Source: Raoultibacter phocaeensis | Lineage (GTDB): Bacteria > Actinomycetota > Coriobacteriia > Coriobacteriales > Eggerthellaceae | DNA length: 64,000 nt | Assembly (NCBI RefSeq): GCF_901411515.1 | Contig: NZ_CABDUX010000001.1 | Coordinates: forward strand, 930,001 to 994,000 | Reading direction: 5' to 3' | Shown: positions 15,140 through 24,485 of the stretch, piece after piece | Layout of the letters: the number at the start of each line of letters is the position of its first letter | Position numbering within the stretch: position 1 is the first letter of the stretch | The notes under the pieces: generated by a model | Database searches by the model: none | Seen by the model: the letters and a program-made list of their open reading frames with translations, nothing else | Told to the model about the DNA's origin: nothing | Program-made: the position numbers and the translations under genes

Positions 15140-18100
15140 ATGCCAGAACTAATGGATCATGTTGCGTATCTATCGCAAGAAATCGGTCCTCGTCCTGCCG
15201 GAACCGAAGAGGAGCAGCAAGCTGCCCTCTACATAACCGAGCAGATGCAAAAAGACGCGGGTCTTTCAGCGGTGATAGAAGATTTTAACAGCGCTTCGAA
15301 CGATGAGACCCCGCGTGCGATCTGCTGCGCCGTTACGGTGGCGATAACCGTCGCGTCGCTGTTCTTTGCGGTCCTTGCCATTCCGGCGATGATCCTCACT
15401 GCGCTCGCGGGGATCCTGTACGCGCTCGAGGCGACGGGCCATCCGCTCATTTCGCGGTTCTTCGCCCGCGGCGTCAGCCAAAACGTTGTGGCGAAGTACG
15501 AACCCGGCTATTCTGCCGATGCGGGCGGCGCGCGCCGAAGGAAGGTCATCCTCGTCGCCCGATACGATAGCGGAAAAGTACGCCCCGAACTCAAAGCGCC
15601 CGTTTTGGGCGTTCTGCCTTTTATCCAATGGGCGACGCTCGTGTCCATGGTGCTGCTCCCGATCCTCCTCATCGTGCGCAACCTGTTCTTCTTGCACGCC
15701 GAAGGCATCACAGCGATCGTCTTTCTCGTACTGATCGTTATCTTCCTTGTGTTTTCTGCGTTGCCGCTCATTTTCGCCCTTGTCCACAAATTCTCATCGT
15801 ACAACGAAGCAGCTAACGCGAACGCTGCCGGTACCGCAGTGCTCCTCGATGTCGCGCGCCGCATCGGCCGTGGCCGCGTAAGCGCATTCGAGCTCGCTGC
15901 CCGCGCCGAAGCGGACGGAACCGTCATCCATGGCGAAGAGGAGGCACTCGCTTCGGGGTTGGTGCCCGAAGGTGCGAAGCTCGCTTACGAGGCAGCCCGC
16001 GTGCAGCCGCCCGAGCCCGCTCCCCAAACCGAAGAAGCGCGCCTTGCCGCTGCGAAGGCGGCCATCGCCGCGCTTACGGGTAAACCGGTCCCCCAGAGCG
16101 AGCCCGTGAAAGATATCGCCGACAATCTGGTGCAGGTGAAGGAAGCGCCCATCGGGCAGCCGACCGAAGAAGACCTCCGCGAGCAGCGCGATGAAACGCG
16201 CGAAGCGCTGAGCGGTGCGCCGGCAGGGGAGCAGGTCGCCCCAGCAGGTGCCCCTGCAATCGATGGTGCCCAAGCAGGTGTTGCCGCTCTGGCGGGAGAT
16301 GCTTTAGCCGCAAGTGCTTCTGCGGCCCTTGCAGCCGAAGCCGGCGCTGCTGAGGGTATCCAGCAAGCGGGCGACGTCGCAGCCCTCGCCGCACAAGGGG
16401 CGGCGACCTCTCCTTCGAATGACGACGGTTCCACGTCGGTTCCCGATTGGTTCAAGAAAGCGCAGGAGAACGCCAAGAAATCCCGCGAGCCTCAGCCGGG
16501 TGAAATCCATCGTTCGCGATACGCCGATGCGGGTGCCGCCGCCGTCGCCGAAGTGTCGGCGCGCGCCGAACAGGAAAAGCGCATGGTCGATCTCGATACC
16601 GAAGAGCGCTTGAAGCGCGTGCGCGAGGGCATCATGGCCGAAAAACCCGCGTCGAGCGCACCTGAAACCGAAACGCCGCACGCTCCCGCTGGCGACCTTG
16701 CCGCTTTCGGCGATGGTGCCGCAACCGAAGGCACACCTGCCCCGGCGGACGAGCCGGCGGCGGATCCGTGGACGTCTGGCGTCCCGGCCGTTGGTACGCT
16801 GCCTTCTCGCGAGCAGGCTCTCGACGCTGAAGCGCTGCCCCATCCGTTCGAGACTCAAACGGATGAGCACGATGTCGGATTGGGATCGGTCGCAGCCATG
16901 CCCGGCTCGACGACTTCGATGCCCCCGATCGATGTAGACGATCTGCGAGCTCAGCTCGCTGAAGATATGGGCGCCATGAACGCCGCCGCTCCCAAACCGC
17001 CCATCGTCCTTCCCGATATTGGCGCCTCGTCAACGGGCCTTCCGCCGGTTGTCGAGATGGCAAAACAGCGTGCGCCGCTCGCCGAGGCAGAGCAATCGGG
17101 CAAGACGGCGGCGAAGAGCCTGCTCACGATGCTTCCCACCATCGGGGCCGAAGAGGTGGCTGCCGAGAAAGAGGGGAAGGATCCTGCCGAGGTGCATCAT
17201 ACAGCACCCGATGCCAAGCCTGATCTGACGGCGCTACCTTCCTTGAGCGGTGCGATATCCAAACCCGCTGATGAAGTAACCGAGCAGGCCCAGGGGACGG
17301 GTGCCGTGAGCAAGGCCGGGTCCTTCGCGTCGATGGGAGCGACCGGAACGTTCGCCCCAGTTGGAAACGAGCTCATCGAGAACGTCGATCCCGACGACCT
17401 CTACGTCGACGATGCCGACGACTCCGACTACGCGGGCGGCGTCACCGAAACGGGTGCGTACGCCGGGCCGGGGTATGTGGAAATGCCGAAATCGCGGGTG
17501 CGCCGCTTCTTCGATCGCTTCGGAAAGAAGAAGAACGACGAAGAGGTGAGCGCTCAGGAATGGCTCGACATCGACGGCGAGTTCGATGCTCGCAGCGTCG
17601 GTGCCGCCCGCGGCGGTTGGGAGAGCTTCCAGGAAACGGACTACAGCGAGAGCGATGAAGCATACGACGGATACGATGAATACGACGAGGCCGATACGCT
17701 CGGTGAATACGAGGAAGACGAGTTCGGCAAAGCAAACCGTCCCTGGCAGGGCGGTGCGTTCTCGCGCAGACGCCTTGTCGACCAGCAGGCGGAAGACGAG
17801 TATAGCGATGATGCCCCCGAAGTGCAGGGAGCGCCTTTGTCACCCTCCGTTCCCTCGGCATCGGGCGAGATGCAGCAGATCTACCAGTTCCGCCATCCCG
17901 ACGTCAACGTCGAGGTGTGGTTTGTGGCCCTCGGCTCAGAACTCGCCGGCAACGCGGGTATGAAGGCGTTTCTGGCCGAACACGGTACCGAGCTGCGCGG
18001 ATCGGTTATCATCAACCTCAACGCGCTCGGTGCGGGCGACTTGAGCCTTATCGAGAAGGAGGGCAAGTTCCGCCGCGTGTCCGCTTCGTCGCGCATGAAG

Positions 18101-18340
18101 CGCTACATGAAGAAAGCGAGCCAGGCTACGGGTCTCGATTCCACGACCGCTTCTATCACTTGGTCGGAAAGCGCTTCTTCGGTTGCCCTTCGCCATGGTT
18201 TCCAGGCCATGAGCATCGTGGGCATGAACGGAGCAAAGCCCGCGTACTTCGCCCAAGGAGACGATGTGCTCGAAAACATCGATCCCGACACCCTGTACCA
18301 GAACGCCGACTTCGTTATGGAATTACTCAAGAATATATAG
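15140..18340 (+). CDS. M28-like membrane protein, probably catalytically dead, with long disordered insert
   Basis: 1066 residues. The start (IGPRPAGTEEEQQAALYI) and later blocks match M28 zinc peptidases. Two membrane hairpins lie at about residues 61-96 and 163-216. About 650 acidic, Ala/Pro-rich low-complexity residues (roughly 245-905) separate the two halves of the peptidase fold. The five zinc-ligand positions all appear replaced. ARYDS has Arg where HxD is expected. AANANAAG has Ala for the bridging Asp. GSELAG has Leu for the second Glu. INLNALG has Asn for Asp. ASSVAL stands where SDHxxF is expected. It may bind peptide or peptidoglycan without cutting. The role is unknown; alignment by eye limits certainty. 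Confidence 0.75.
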   Translation: MPELMDHVAYLSQEIGPRPAGTEEEQQAALYITEQMQKDAGLSAVIEDFNSASNDETPRAICCAVTVAITVASLFFAVLAIPAMILTALAGILYALEATGHPLISRFFARGVSQNVVAKYEPGYSADAGGARRRKVILVARYDSGKVRPELKAPVLGVLPFIQWATLVSMVLLPILLIVRNLFFLHAEGITAIVFLVLIVIFLVFSALPLIFALVHKFSSYNEAANANAAGTAVLLDVARRIGRGRVSAFELAARAEADGTVIHGEEEALASGLVPEGAKLAYEAARVQPPEPAPQTEEARLAAAKAAIAALTGKPVPQSEPVKDIADNLVQVKEAPIGQPTEEDLREQRDETREALSGAPAGEQVAPAGAPAIDGAQAGVAALAGDALAASASAALAAEAGAAEGIQQAGDVAALAAQGAATSPSNDDGSTSVPDWFKKAQENAKKSREPQPGEIHRSRYADAGAAAVAEVSARAEQEKRMVDLDTEERLKRVREGIMAEKPASSAPETETPHAPAGDLAAFGDGAATEGTPAPADEPAADPWTSGVPAVGTLPSREQALDAEALPHPFETQTDEHDVGLGSVAAMPGSTTSMPPIDVDDLRAQLAEDMGAMNAAAPKPPIVLPDIGASSTGLPPVVEMAKQRAPLAEAEQSGKTAAKSLLTMLPTIGAEEVAAEKEGKDPAEVHHTAPDAKPDLTALPSLSGAISKPADEVTEQAQGTGAVSKAGSFASMGATGTFAPVGNELIENVDPDDLYVDDADDSDYAGGVTETGAYAGPGYVEMPKSRVRRFFDRFGKKKNDEEVSAQEWLDIDGEFDARSVGAARGGWESFQETDYSESDEAYDGYDEYDEADTLGEYEEDEFGKANRPWQGGAFSRRRLVDQQAEDEYSDDAPEVQGAPLSPSVPSASGEMQQIYQFRHPDVNVEVWFVALGSELAGNAGMKAFLAEHGTELRGSVIINLNALGAGDLSLIEKEGKFRRVSASSRMKRYMKKASQATGLDSTTASITWSESASSVALRHGFQAMSIVGMNGAKPAYFAQGDDVLENIDPDTLYQNADFVMELLKNI

Positions 18341-18355
18341 CGAGGAAACGCAAAG

Positions 18356-18386
18356 TTGCAGGTATTGAAGACGCATGCAGTATAAT
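18356..18386 (+). promoter_or_regulatory. Promoter of the DUF5679 gene
   Basis: A perfect TATAAT at 18381-18386, with TTGCAG 19 bp upstream. It gives a leader of about 125 nt containing a small GGGC/GCCC hairpin near 18460. Confidence 0.6.
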
Positions 18387-18517
18387 GTCCGCAGCAATGA
18401 CCACTAGGAAACGCGCCCAGAGCGGAAACGACCTATGCAGTCATAGTAGAAAGAGGGCTATAGCCCGTAGGAACAAGGGTTTCGGCCCAAAGGAATGAAC
18501 AGAGAGGTTTATCAACC

Positions 18518-18667
18518 ATGGCAATCGAAGCATATTGCGTGAAGTGCAAGGCGAAGAAGGAAATGCAGAACCCCGTCGAGAGCACCACGAAGAACGGCAA
18601 GCCGATCACTAAGGGCACCTGCCCCGACTGCGGCACCACCATCTGCCGTATCGGCGCTGCCAAATAG
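18518..18667 (+). CDS. DUF5679 zinc-ribbon protein
   Basis: A 49-residue protein beginning MAIEAYCVKCKAKKEM and carrying a second pair CPDCG, so two CxxC knuckles that probably bind zinc. This is the DUF5679 pattern (YCVKCK, a short basic loop with NGKPITKGTCPDCG, and a small basic C-terminus). The function of the family is not established. An AGAGAGG ribosome-binding site precedes the ATG. It has its own promoter and its own strong terminator, so it is a single-gene, probably highly expressed unit. Confidence 0.85.
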   Translation: MAIEAYCVKCKAKKEMQNPVESTTKNGKPITKGTCPDCGTTICRIGAAK

Positions 18668-18724
18668 CACCGACGCGCATAGCTCTGTTCGATCCTGATA
18701 CCGAAAGAACAAAGCAATCGTACG

Positions 18725-18749
18725 CGGCGACCTTCGGGTCGCCGTTTTT
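18725..18749 (+). terminator. Rho-independent terminator after the DUF5679 gene
   Basis: The stem CGGCGACC/GGTCGCCG closes a TTCG tetraloop and is followed by TTTTT. Confidence 0.93.
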
Positions 18750-19107
18750 GCGTTTGAGCGAATGAGCGGGTTGCGAAGCCGGGTTGGTTGGCACTGCGCG
18801 CAGCAGAGCGGCGGCTCTAGCGGCAACGGGATTGTGATGGAAGCGCGGAGGCAGCGGTGGCGCAGCAGAACGGCAGAGTCGGCGGTCTGCTGCGGTCTGC
18901 GGCGGATGCGGCGCGCAGCAGAACGACGGCATGCGGCGAGGTGGCAGACACGGGGGCGGCCGGCGCAGCCACCCAGCACCCCGGCAGCTAAGACGCTTGC
19001 GGTCGCCGCGATGTTTCACGTGAAACATCCGTTCGTGTCCGCTCGCGTTGGCTCGCAAATGAGTGGCCGCCGCCGAAAGCCCCGTGCTTGAAAAACGGCC
19101 CCGCAGA
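18750..19107. other. Gene-free GC-rich stretch with a parS site
   Basis: Between the terminator and the convergent transporter gene there is no supported gene. The stretch is rich in GCGGC-type triplets and contains one perfect parS. Confidence 0.5.
19012..19027. promoter_or_regulatory. parS site
   Basis: Perfect TGTTTCACGTGAAACA, about 14 kb from parAB. Confidence 0.92.
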
Positions 19108-20637
19108 CTACAAAAGCTTCTCGAACACCGCCCGCGTTTTCTCGCGTTCGAGATAATCCTTAATCCGGATGGTGCCGCACTCGCTGTAGCCGTGCTTGAG
19201 CAAAAGCCTGCGCATCGGCTCGTTTGCCGGATAGATATCGGCGCAGATGCTCGCTTTTCCTTTTTCACGCGCCAATCGGTCGGCTTCTTCGAGGATGAAC
19301 AATCCGATTCCGCACCCGCGTGCTTCGGGCGCGACGTTGACCCAATGAAGCGCTGCGTACACAGGACTTCCATCCGATCCTTCGATCAACCACGATCCCT
19401 GTAAAGCGAGCTTGTAATGGGGATCGCCGTTGAAATCGAGCGCGAACATCCCGATAACGTCGCATTCGTTTCCCACCACGTAACAGGAACCGCCCTCGAT
19501 GCTTTTCATGACGCGCCGCGCCGAAGGGTATTTCTTCAATCCTTCGACGATGCCCAATTCCTTAAGCCGCGCATGGCCGCAGGCGAGCAGTGCTTTGATG
19601 CGCACGTAATCGTCGTGCGTTGCCTTCCTCGTTGAAAAGCGTTTTAAAACAGAAGCGCGCCCTTCGAACAGGGGAAGATCGTCGGTACTCCCGTCGTAGG
19701 GAGTCGGCTCTTCTTGGGCTTCGTCTTCGTCGCGGTTCGTTACGAGGATAACCATGACGACGATCATGGCCACGCCGACGATGTCGATAAGCGTGACTGG
19801 CGTGTGCAGCCACACCGCCGAAATGAACGTCGCGGCTACCGGCTCGACGCACCCCACCAGTCCGGCGCGAACCGGGCCCGCATCGGTGATGCCCTGAAGG
19901 TAGAGCACGTAGGCGGCTACGGTTCCAATCAGCGTCATGAGCGCCATGACGAGGATCACGGGTCCGCTCAGCGTAACCGGTATAGTCCAAGGCTGCACGA
20001 AAGCGGTTGCGACTACGCCTCCCATGAGCATCGCGAGCCCTGTGACGATGAGGCTGCCCCATTTCTTGAGCACTTTCACGGGAAGAAGCGTGTAGAATGC
20101 GAGCGCGATCGCCGAGATTCCGCCCCAGAACAGCGCTTCCGGGGGGATGGCGAGCGAGGAGAAGTTCCCTTTGGTCGCTATGAGGAAGACTCCCGCCATG
20201 GCAAGCACGAGGCCGACCAGCTCGCGCTTATGCGGAAGGCGCCGCGTGCGGATGCACACGTACACCATGATGACGAGCAGGCCGAGTCTCTCCAGCACGG
20301 TGCCGGTGCCGGCGTTCGTATACGATATCGCCGAAAGGTAGCTCATCTGCGTCAGCAACACGCCGAGCAGCGCGAACCCCGCAATCTGAATGAGCGAGGC
20401 GCGGTCGCGAAACACGGCGAGCAGGCTCTTCGCATCTTTGACGACGCAGATGACGAGGAAAATGGCGGCGGCCGACAGCAGGCGCACGCACGTGATCCAA
20501 GCTACGGGTATATCGAATCCGGTGGTGAGCAGCTGCGCGCACGTGCCTGAAAAGCCCCAGCAGATGCCGCCTGCAGCCGCGCAGATGATGCCCCGAACCA
20601 CATGGCTCGTCGTTTCGCCCGTTTTACCCCTGCTCAA
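19108..20637 (-). CDS. EamA/DMT transporter fused to a GNAT acetyltransferase domain
   Basis: 509 residues from a TTG preceded by GAGGAA. Residues about 15-300 form a ten-helix drug/metabolite transporter with two EamA halves (AGGICWGFSGT; then SGPVILVMALMTLIG and VEPVAATFISAVWL). After an acidic linker, residues about 345-509 are a GNAT domain: a long N-terminal helix and strand region, the acetyl-CoA loop VAPEARGCGIGLFI, and a C-terminal MRRLLLKHGYSECG. The transporter would export or import a small metabolite and the cytoplasmic domain could acetylate it; neither substrate is known. The domain join is continuous, with no frameshift. It is divergent from the LuxR regulator. Confidence 0.88.
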   Translation of the reverse strand: MSRGKTGETTSHVVRGIICAAAGGICWGFSGTCAQLLTTGFDIPVAWITCVRLLSAAAIFLVICVVKDAKSLLAVFRDRASLIQIAGFALLGVLLTQMSYLSAISYTNAGTGTVLERLGLLVIMVYVCIRTRRLPHKRELVGLVLAMAGVFLIATKGNFSSLAIPPEALFWGGISAIALAFYTLLPVKVLKKWGSLIVTGLAMLMGGVVATAFVQPWTIPVTLSGPVILVMALMTLIGTVAAYVLYLQGITDAGPVRAGLVGCVEPVAATFISAVWLHTPVTLIDIVGVAMIVVMVILVTNRDEDEAQEEPTPYDGSTDDLPLFEGRASVLKRFSTRKATHDDYVRIKALLACGHARLKELGIVEGLKKYPSARRVMKSIEGGSCYVVGNECDVIGMFALDFNGDPHYKLALQGSWLIEGSDGSPVYAALHWVNVAPEARGCGIGLFILEEADRLAREKGKASICADIYPANEPMRRLLLKHGYSECGTIRIKDYLEREKTRAVFEKLL

Positions 20638-20811
20638 CGCATTCCTCGCTTCCGTTTTCCGTCATCGTACAGCCTAGAACATGCGAAGCCGAAAGGGAAG
20701 CACGCGTTTCGCAAGCGAGCGATTCCGCGAAACGAGTTATACTGTTCATTCGAAGTAACCGAGGCTTCCGCATCGCGGTGCGGGGCCGACGCGCAGCGAG
20801 AGGGACGATGG

Positions 20812-22386
20812 GTGTTTAAGGATTCGCCATATCCGCGATGGTTGTTGTGGGCGGTCATCATCGGCGACGGACTGTTCGTCGTGCTCCAAGTTCCTTCGCC
20901 GAACTTCTTCGGATTCGGACTCACACCGTTTTACCTGCTTGCTGCCGAGACGCTTGCGTATCTGCTCGGCGGATACGTGGTGTATCGCCTGCGAGCCTAT
21001 ACGAACCGCCGCTTGTACGCCGTCTGCTTCGTCATTGTGGTCGTTGCGTGCGTGCTGCTGTACGCCGTCGAATTGCCCTTCGAAGCGATTATCGCCTTGC
21101 AGGTTGTCGTGTATATCGCGCTTGCTTTGCTCAACCTGTGCTGGGGCGTGTGCTTCGCCTCGTTCAAACCCTCCGTTTCGATGGTGCTCGTGATCGGCTC
21201 GTACATCATATGGAGCGCGTGTTCGCTTCTCTTCTCGATCACGACGGATAATTCACCCGCGATGACGGGGCTGCGGCTGCTGTTTCCGCTCGCCTCGCTC
21301 GTCATCCTGGGATTCTGCTTGGCGCGCCTCGATTTCGGTTCGAAGCAGAAACGCTATACGCCCGAAGAGAGCCCGGCATCCTTCGGCTCGCTCTTGTTCG
21401 GCGTGAAGGAGCCGGTGATCGCCACGGTGGCGTTCTCGTTCATTTTCGGCAGCATCATGCAGATGGACATCGTGCAGGGAGCTTCGGGCTACATCGTCTC
21501 GCCCGAAGCGCAGGCTGCGACGATCGCCGTTTCGGTGGCGCTTCTCCTCTACGTGCTGCGCGACGGCATGCGCATGCAGTTCAGAGTGCTCGTGGTGGTT
21601 CCGCTCGCGCTTGCGACGGTGCTCATGGCACGCGCCGTGCTCGAGGGGCAGTCGTTTTTCGCGAACGGGTTACCGCTCGCCCTGTTCAACTTCTTCGGCC
21701 AGCTCGTTTGGATCGTGTTCGCCTGGAAGGGGTATGAAAGCAAGGCGAACTCGCTTGTTTTGTTCGCGTTCGGACTTGGCTCGATGCGGCTTGGTTTGCT
21801 GCTTGGCCGCGGGTCGGTCGAAGTGCTTTCGGGTACCATCGGCATTTCGGATGCGACGGCGAACCTCGTTTCCATCGTGGGGCTGTGGGCGCTGTTCATC
21901 GGCGTGCTCGTAACCGTGGCGATCATTCTGAGGCGGCAAAACGCCGAAACGACTCCCTTCGAGGCGGATGAGGAAGCGCGTGCGCAGGGGATCGGCGACG
22001 TACCGGTTATGTACGGAGGCGCTCCTTCCGCATTCTCCGTTTCGGGAAGCGCTGCACCGACGACCAAGGGAGCTGCCCCCGCTCAAGCGGCGAATGCCTC
22101 GGGGAGAGAAGAGCCCGACTTGCCAGCGGATACCGCTTCAGCCGATGCGAACCTCTACGAACGCAAATTCGCCGAGGCGACCGAGGGCGCAGGTCTCACC
22201 GAGCGCGAGAGTGAGATCCTCATGATGTATGCGAGCGGGCGCAGCGCCGTGTACATAGCCGAAGAGTTGTACCTTTCCAACTACACGGTCAAGACGCATC
22301 TGCGCCGCTGCTACGCGAAACTCGGCATTCATTCGCGCCAAGAGCTGCTCGATATGGTGTGGAAGGGGCAGCTGCCTCCCGCTTAA
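20812..22386 (+). CDS. LuxR-family regulator with multi-pass membrane domain
   Basis: 524 residues from a GTG that follows AGAGGGACGAT; the longer upstream frame has no membrane or family features. About 12 hydrophobic helices fill the first 380 residues. A low-complexity linker follows, then a C-terminal LuxR-type helix-turn-helix (LTERESEILMMYASGRSAVYIAEEL and VKTHLRRCYAKLGIHSRQEL, described by position: about residues 455-510). In Eggerthellaceae such membrane LuxR proteins typically sit next to reductase genes and control them. Here a Tat reductase follows on the same strand 521 bp downstream. The signal sensed is unknown. Confidence 0.9.
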   Translation: MFKDSPYPRWLLWAVIIGDGLFVVLQVPSPNFFGFGLTPFYLLAAETLAYLLGGYVVYRLRAYTNRRLYAVCFVIVVVACVLLYAVELPFEAIIALQVVVYIALALLNLCWGVCFASFKPSVSMVLVIGSYIIWSACSLLFSITTDNSPAMTGLRLLFPLASLVILGFCLARLDFGSKQKRYTPEESPASFGSLLFGVKEPVIATVAFSFIFGSIMQMDIVQGASGYIVSPEAQAATIAVSVALLLYVLRDGMRMQFRVLVVVPLALATVLMARAVLEGQSFFANGLPLALFNFFGQLVWIVFAWKGYESKANSLVLFAFGLGSMRLGLLLGRGSVEVLSGTIGISDATANLVSIVGLWALFIGVLVTVAIILRRQNAETTPFEADEEARAQGIGDVPVMYGGAPSAFSVSGSAAPTTKGAAPAQAANASGREEPDLPADTASADANLYERKFAEATEGAGLTERESEILMMYASGRSAVYIAEELYLSNYTVKTHLRRCYAKLGIHSRQELLDMVWKGQLPPA

Positions 22387-22907
22387 AGCAATTGCTTGCA
22401 ACGCGGACGGGGCCCGTCGCTCTATCCGCACTGTGCCTGCTACACGTCCTATGTCGTGCCTGCCTCGCAACCTCCGTCGCGCTTGCCGCATTCGCAGCAC
22501 CTGCGCTGCGCTACCCTCGTCGCACCTACCGCACCTGGTTTGTCGTGCAATCCGCGTCGCGCGACCCTAGCCGCACTTGCCGCACCTGATTTGTCGCGCA
22601 GCCCTTTACCGCACCTACGCTGCGCACCCGCCGTATACGACGATGTTTCACGTGAAACATTTGTTCGCTATCTTCAAAAACCTGAGCGCAAACCCTGTCG
22701 TAGCAAGTTTCTAACCTGGGGAAACGACAATATACCTCTTTTTGTTCTACCCGTGAAAACACCCAAATAGTCCCTTTGGAGGTACACGCCGTTTCAAGAC
22801 GCGGCCTATGATGCGAAGCGTCCTCGGACAGAACGCACAAACCGTGCAAAGCGTGCGGGAATCGCACGATACGAAACCAGGGGACGGGATTCGAAGGGAG
22901 AAGGATC
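22387..22907. other. Regulator-reductase gap with imperfect repeats and a parS site
   Basis: 521 bp with no supported gene. At 22519-22553 and 22570-22604 a segment of about 35 bp is imperfectly repeated (shared core CCGCACCTG plus TTTGTCG), with related CGCACCT motifs around it. A parS follows at 22644. An AT-rich part at about 22700-22770 probably holds the reductase promoter, but no convincing -35/-10 pair was found. Confidence 0.45.
22644..22659. promoter_or_regulatory. parS site
   Basis: Perfect TGTTTCACGTGAAACA upstream of the reductase gene. Confidence 0.92.
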
Positions 22908-24485
22908 ATGGAGAAGACATCGCTGGACAGAAGGGGCTTCCTCAAAACATTTGCACTCGGATCGGCTGCCGCCGTCGTGGCAGGGGCGGGCCTTGCGGGG
23001 TGCGCACCGCAGCAGAAAGGGTCAGCAAACGCCGCAACCGTCTCGGGTGCCGGTCTTCCCGAGAAGTGGGACGAAGAGTGCGACGTACTCGTTATCGGTT
23101 CGGGCTATGCGGGACTTGCCGCCGCGTACGAAGCTTCCAAAGCGGGTGCCGATACGATGATCGTGGAGAAAATGCCCACGACGGGCGGCAACTCCGCCAT
23201 CGCTGACGGCGACTTCGCCGTGTGCATGTCTTCCGCCCAAAAGGCGAAGGGGATCGAAGATTCAGTTGACAAGTACGTCGCCGACATGATGACTGCGGGA
23301 CTCGGACTCAACGACGAGGAGAAGTGCCGCGTACTCGCCGAGAAGTCGAACGAGACGTGGGAGTGGACGCAGAGTGAGCTCGGCGTTGAGTGGGATACCG
23401 ACGAAGAGGGCAACATCAACGTGATTCCCTACGGCGGCCATAACACCGTACGCACGATTCACCCAGCGCTTGGCCACGGTTCCGCCATCACGACGCCTTT
23501 GACCGAGAAGCTCGGCGAAATGGGCGTTCCGATCAAGACGGGCCGCATGGTTGTTGCATTCTTCCGTGATGAGACGGGCCGCGTAGTTGGCGTGCAGGTG
23601 AACGAGAAGGCGAAGAACAACGACCCGACGAGCGGACAGCCCCTCTACATCAAAGCAAACAAGGGCGTCGTGCTTGCAAGCGGCGGGTTCGGCAAAGACG
23701 TTGCCTGGCGGTCGCAGCACGATCCGCGGCTCGGCGATACCGTCGACTGCACCAACCAGGACGGCGCGACGGCCGAAGGCCTTGCGGCGGCCATGAAAGC
23801 GGGAGCGCTCACCGTGCACCTCGACTGGATCCAGCTCGGACCGTGGTGCAGTCCCGACGAGACCGGCTACGGCAAAGGCCCGAGCTACATCGACGCAAAC
23901 GTTGCCTACGGCATGAGCATCGACCCGCAAACCGGAAAGCGCATCGTTAGCGAGCTCGCCGACCGCCGCGTGTACTCGGATGCGATCGTTGCCAACGGCG
24001 TGCCGTTGATCCAGGTGGTCGATGAGCAGAACATTCCCAAGTGGAACTACGATGCGAATCTGCAACCCGCGATCGATGCCGGCATCACGAAGAAATTCGA
24101 CACGATCGAAGAGGTCATTGCTGAATACGATCTTCCCGACGAGTTCCGTGCCCAGATGGATCGCTACAACGGCTACGTCGAGGCGCGCAACGACGAGGAG
24201 TTCGGCAAGATGATCCCCGAAGATGCCAAACCGCTCGGCGAAGGCCCCTACTACATCACCCGCATCTGGCCGAAAGTGCACCATACCATGGGCGGCGTAA
24301 AGACCAACATGGATGCGCAAGTGCTCGACGTCAACCTGAACCCCATCCCCGGCTTCTATGCTGCAGGCGAAGCGACCGGCGGCGTGCACGGAGCTTGCCG
24401 CCTCGGCTCGTGCGCAACGGCTGACTGCTTGGTGAACGGCCGTCTTGCCGGCCAGATGGCAGCGGGCAACGAGGCAAGCGCGTAA
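22908..24485 (+). CDS. Tat-exported FAD-dependent reductase (fumarate reductase/urocanate reductase family)
   Basis: 525 residues. A Tat signal with RRGFLK at residues 8-13 ends in a lipobox-like LAGC (Cys32), so the mature protein is probably an outward-facing lipoprotein. The FAD-binding loop VIGSGYAGLAAA follows, then the flavoprotein core of the fumarate reductase flavoprotein family. The active-site region has TGKRIVSELADRR (counterpart of the catalytic Arg loop), HHTMGG and ATGGVHGACRLGS. The usual substrate-binding HPT motif is replaced by HLDWIQLGP, so the substrate is probably not fumarate. No flavin-transfer or haem domain is present, so electrons must come from a partner. The LuxR gene upstream is its likely regulator. 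Confidence 0.9.
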   Translation: MEKTSLDRRGFLKTFALGSAAAVVAGAGLAGCAPQQKGSANAATVSGAGLPEKWDEECDVLVIGSGYAGLAAAYEASKAGADTMIVEKMPTTGGNSAIADGDFAVCMSSAQKAKGIEDSVDKYVADMMTAGLGLNDEEKCRVLAEKSNETWEWTQSELGVEWDTDEEGNINVIPYGGHNTVRTIHPALGHGSAITTPLTEKLGEMGVPIKTGRMVVAFFRDETGRVVGVQVNEKAKNNDPTSGQPLYIKANKGVVLASGGFGKDVAWRSQHDPRLGDTVDCTNQDGATAEGLAAAMKAGALTVHLDWIQLGPWCSPDETGYGKGPSYIDANVAYGMSIDPQTGKRIVSELADRRVYSDAIVANGVPLIQVVDEQNIPKWNYDANLQPAIDAGITKKFDTIEEVIAEYDLPDEFRAQMDRYNGYVEARNDEEFGKMIPEDAKPLGEGPYYITRIWPKVHHTMGGVKTNMDAQVLDVNLNPIPGFYAAGEATGGVHGACRLGSCATADCLVNGRLAGQMAAGNEASA

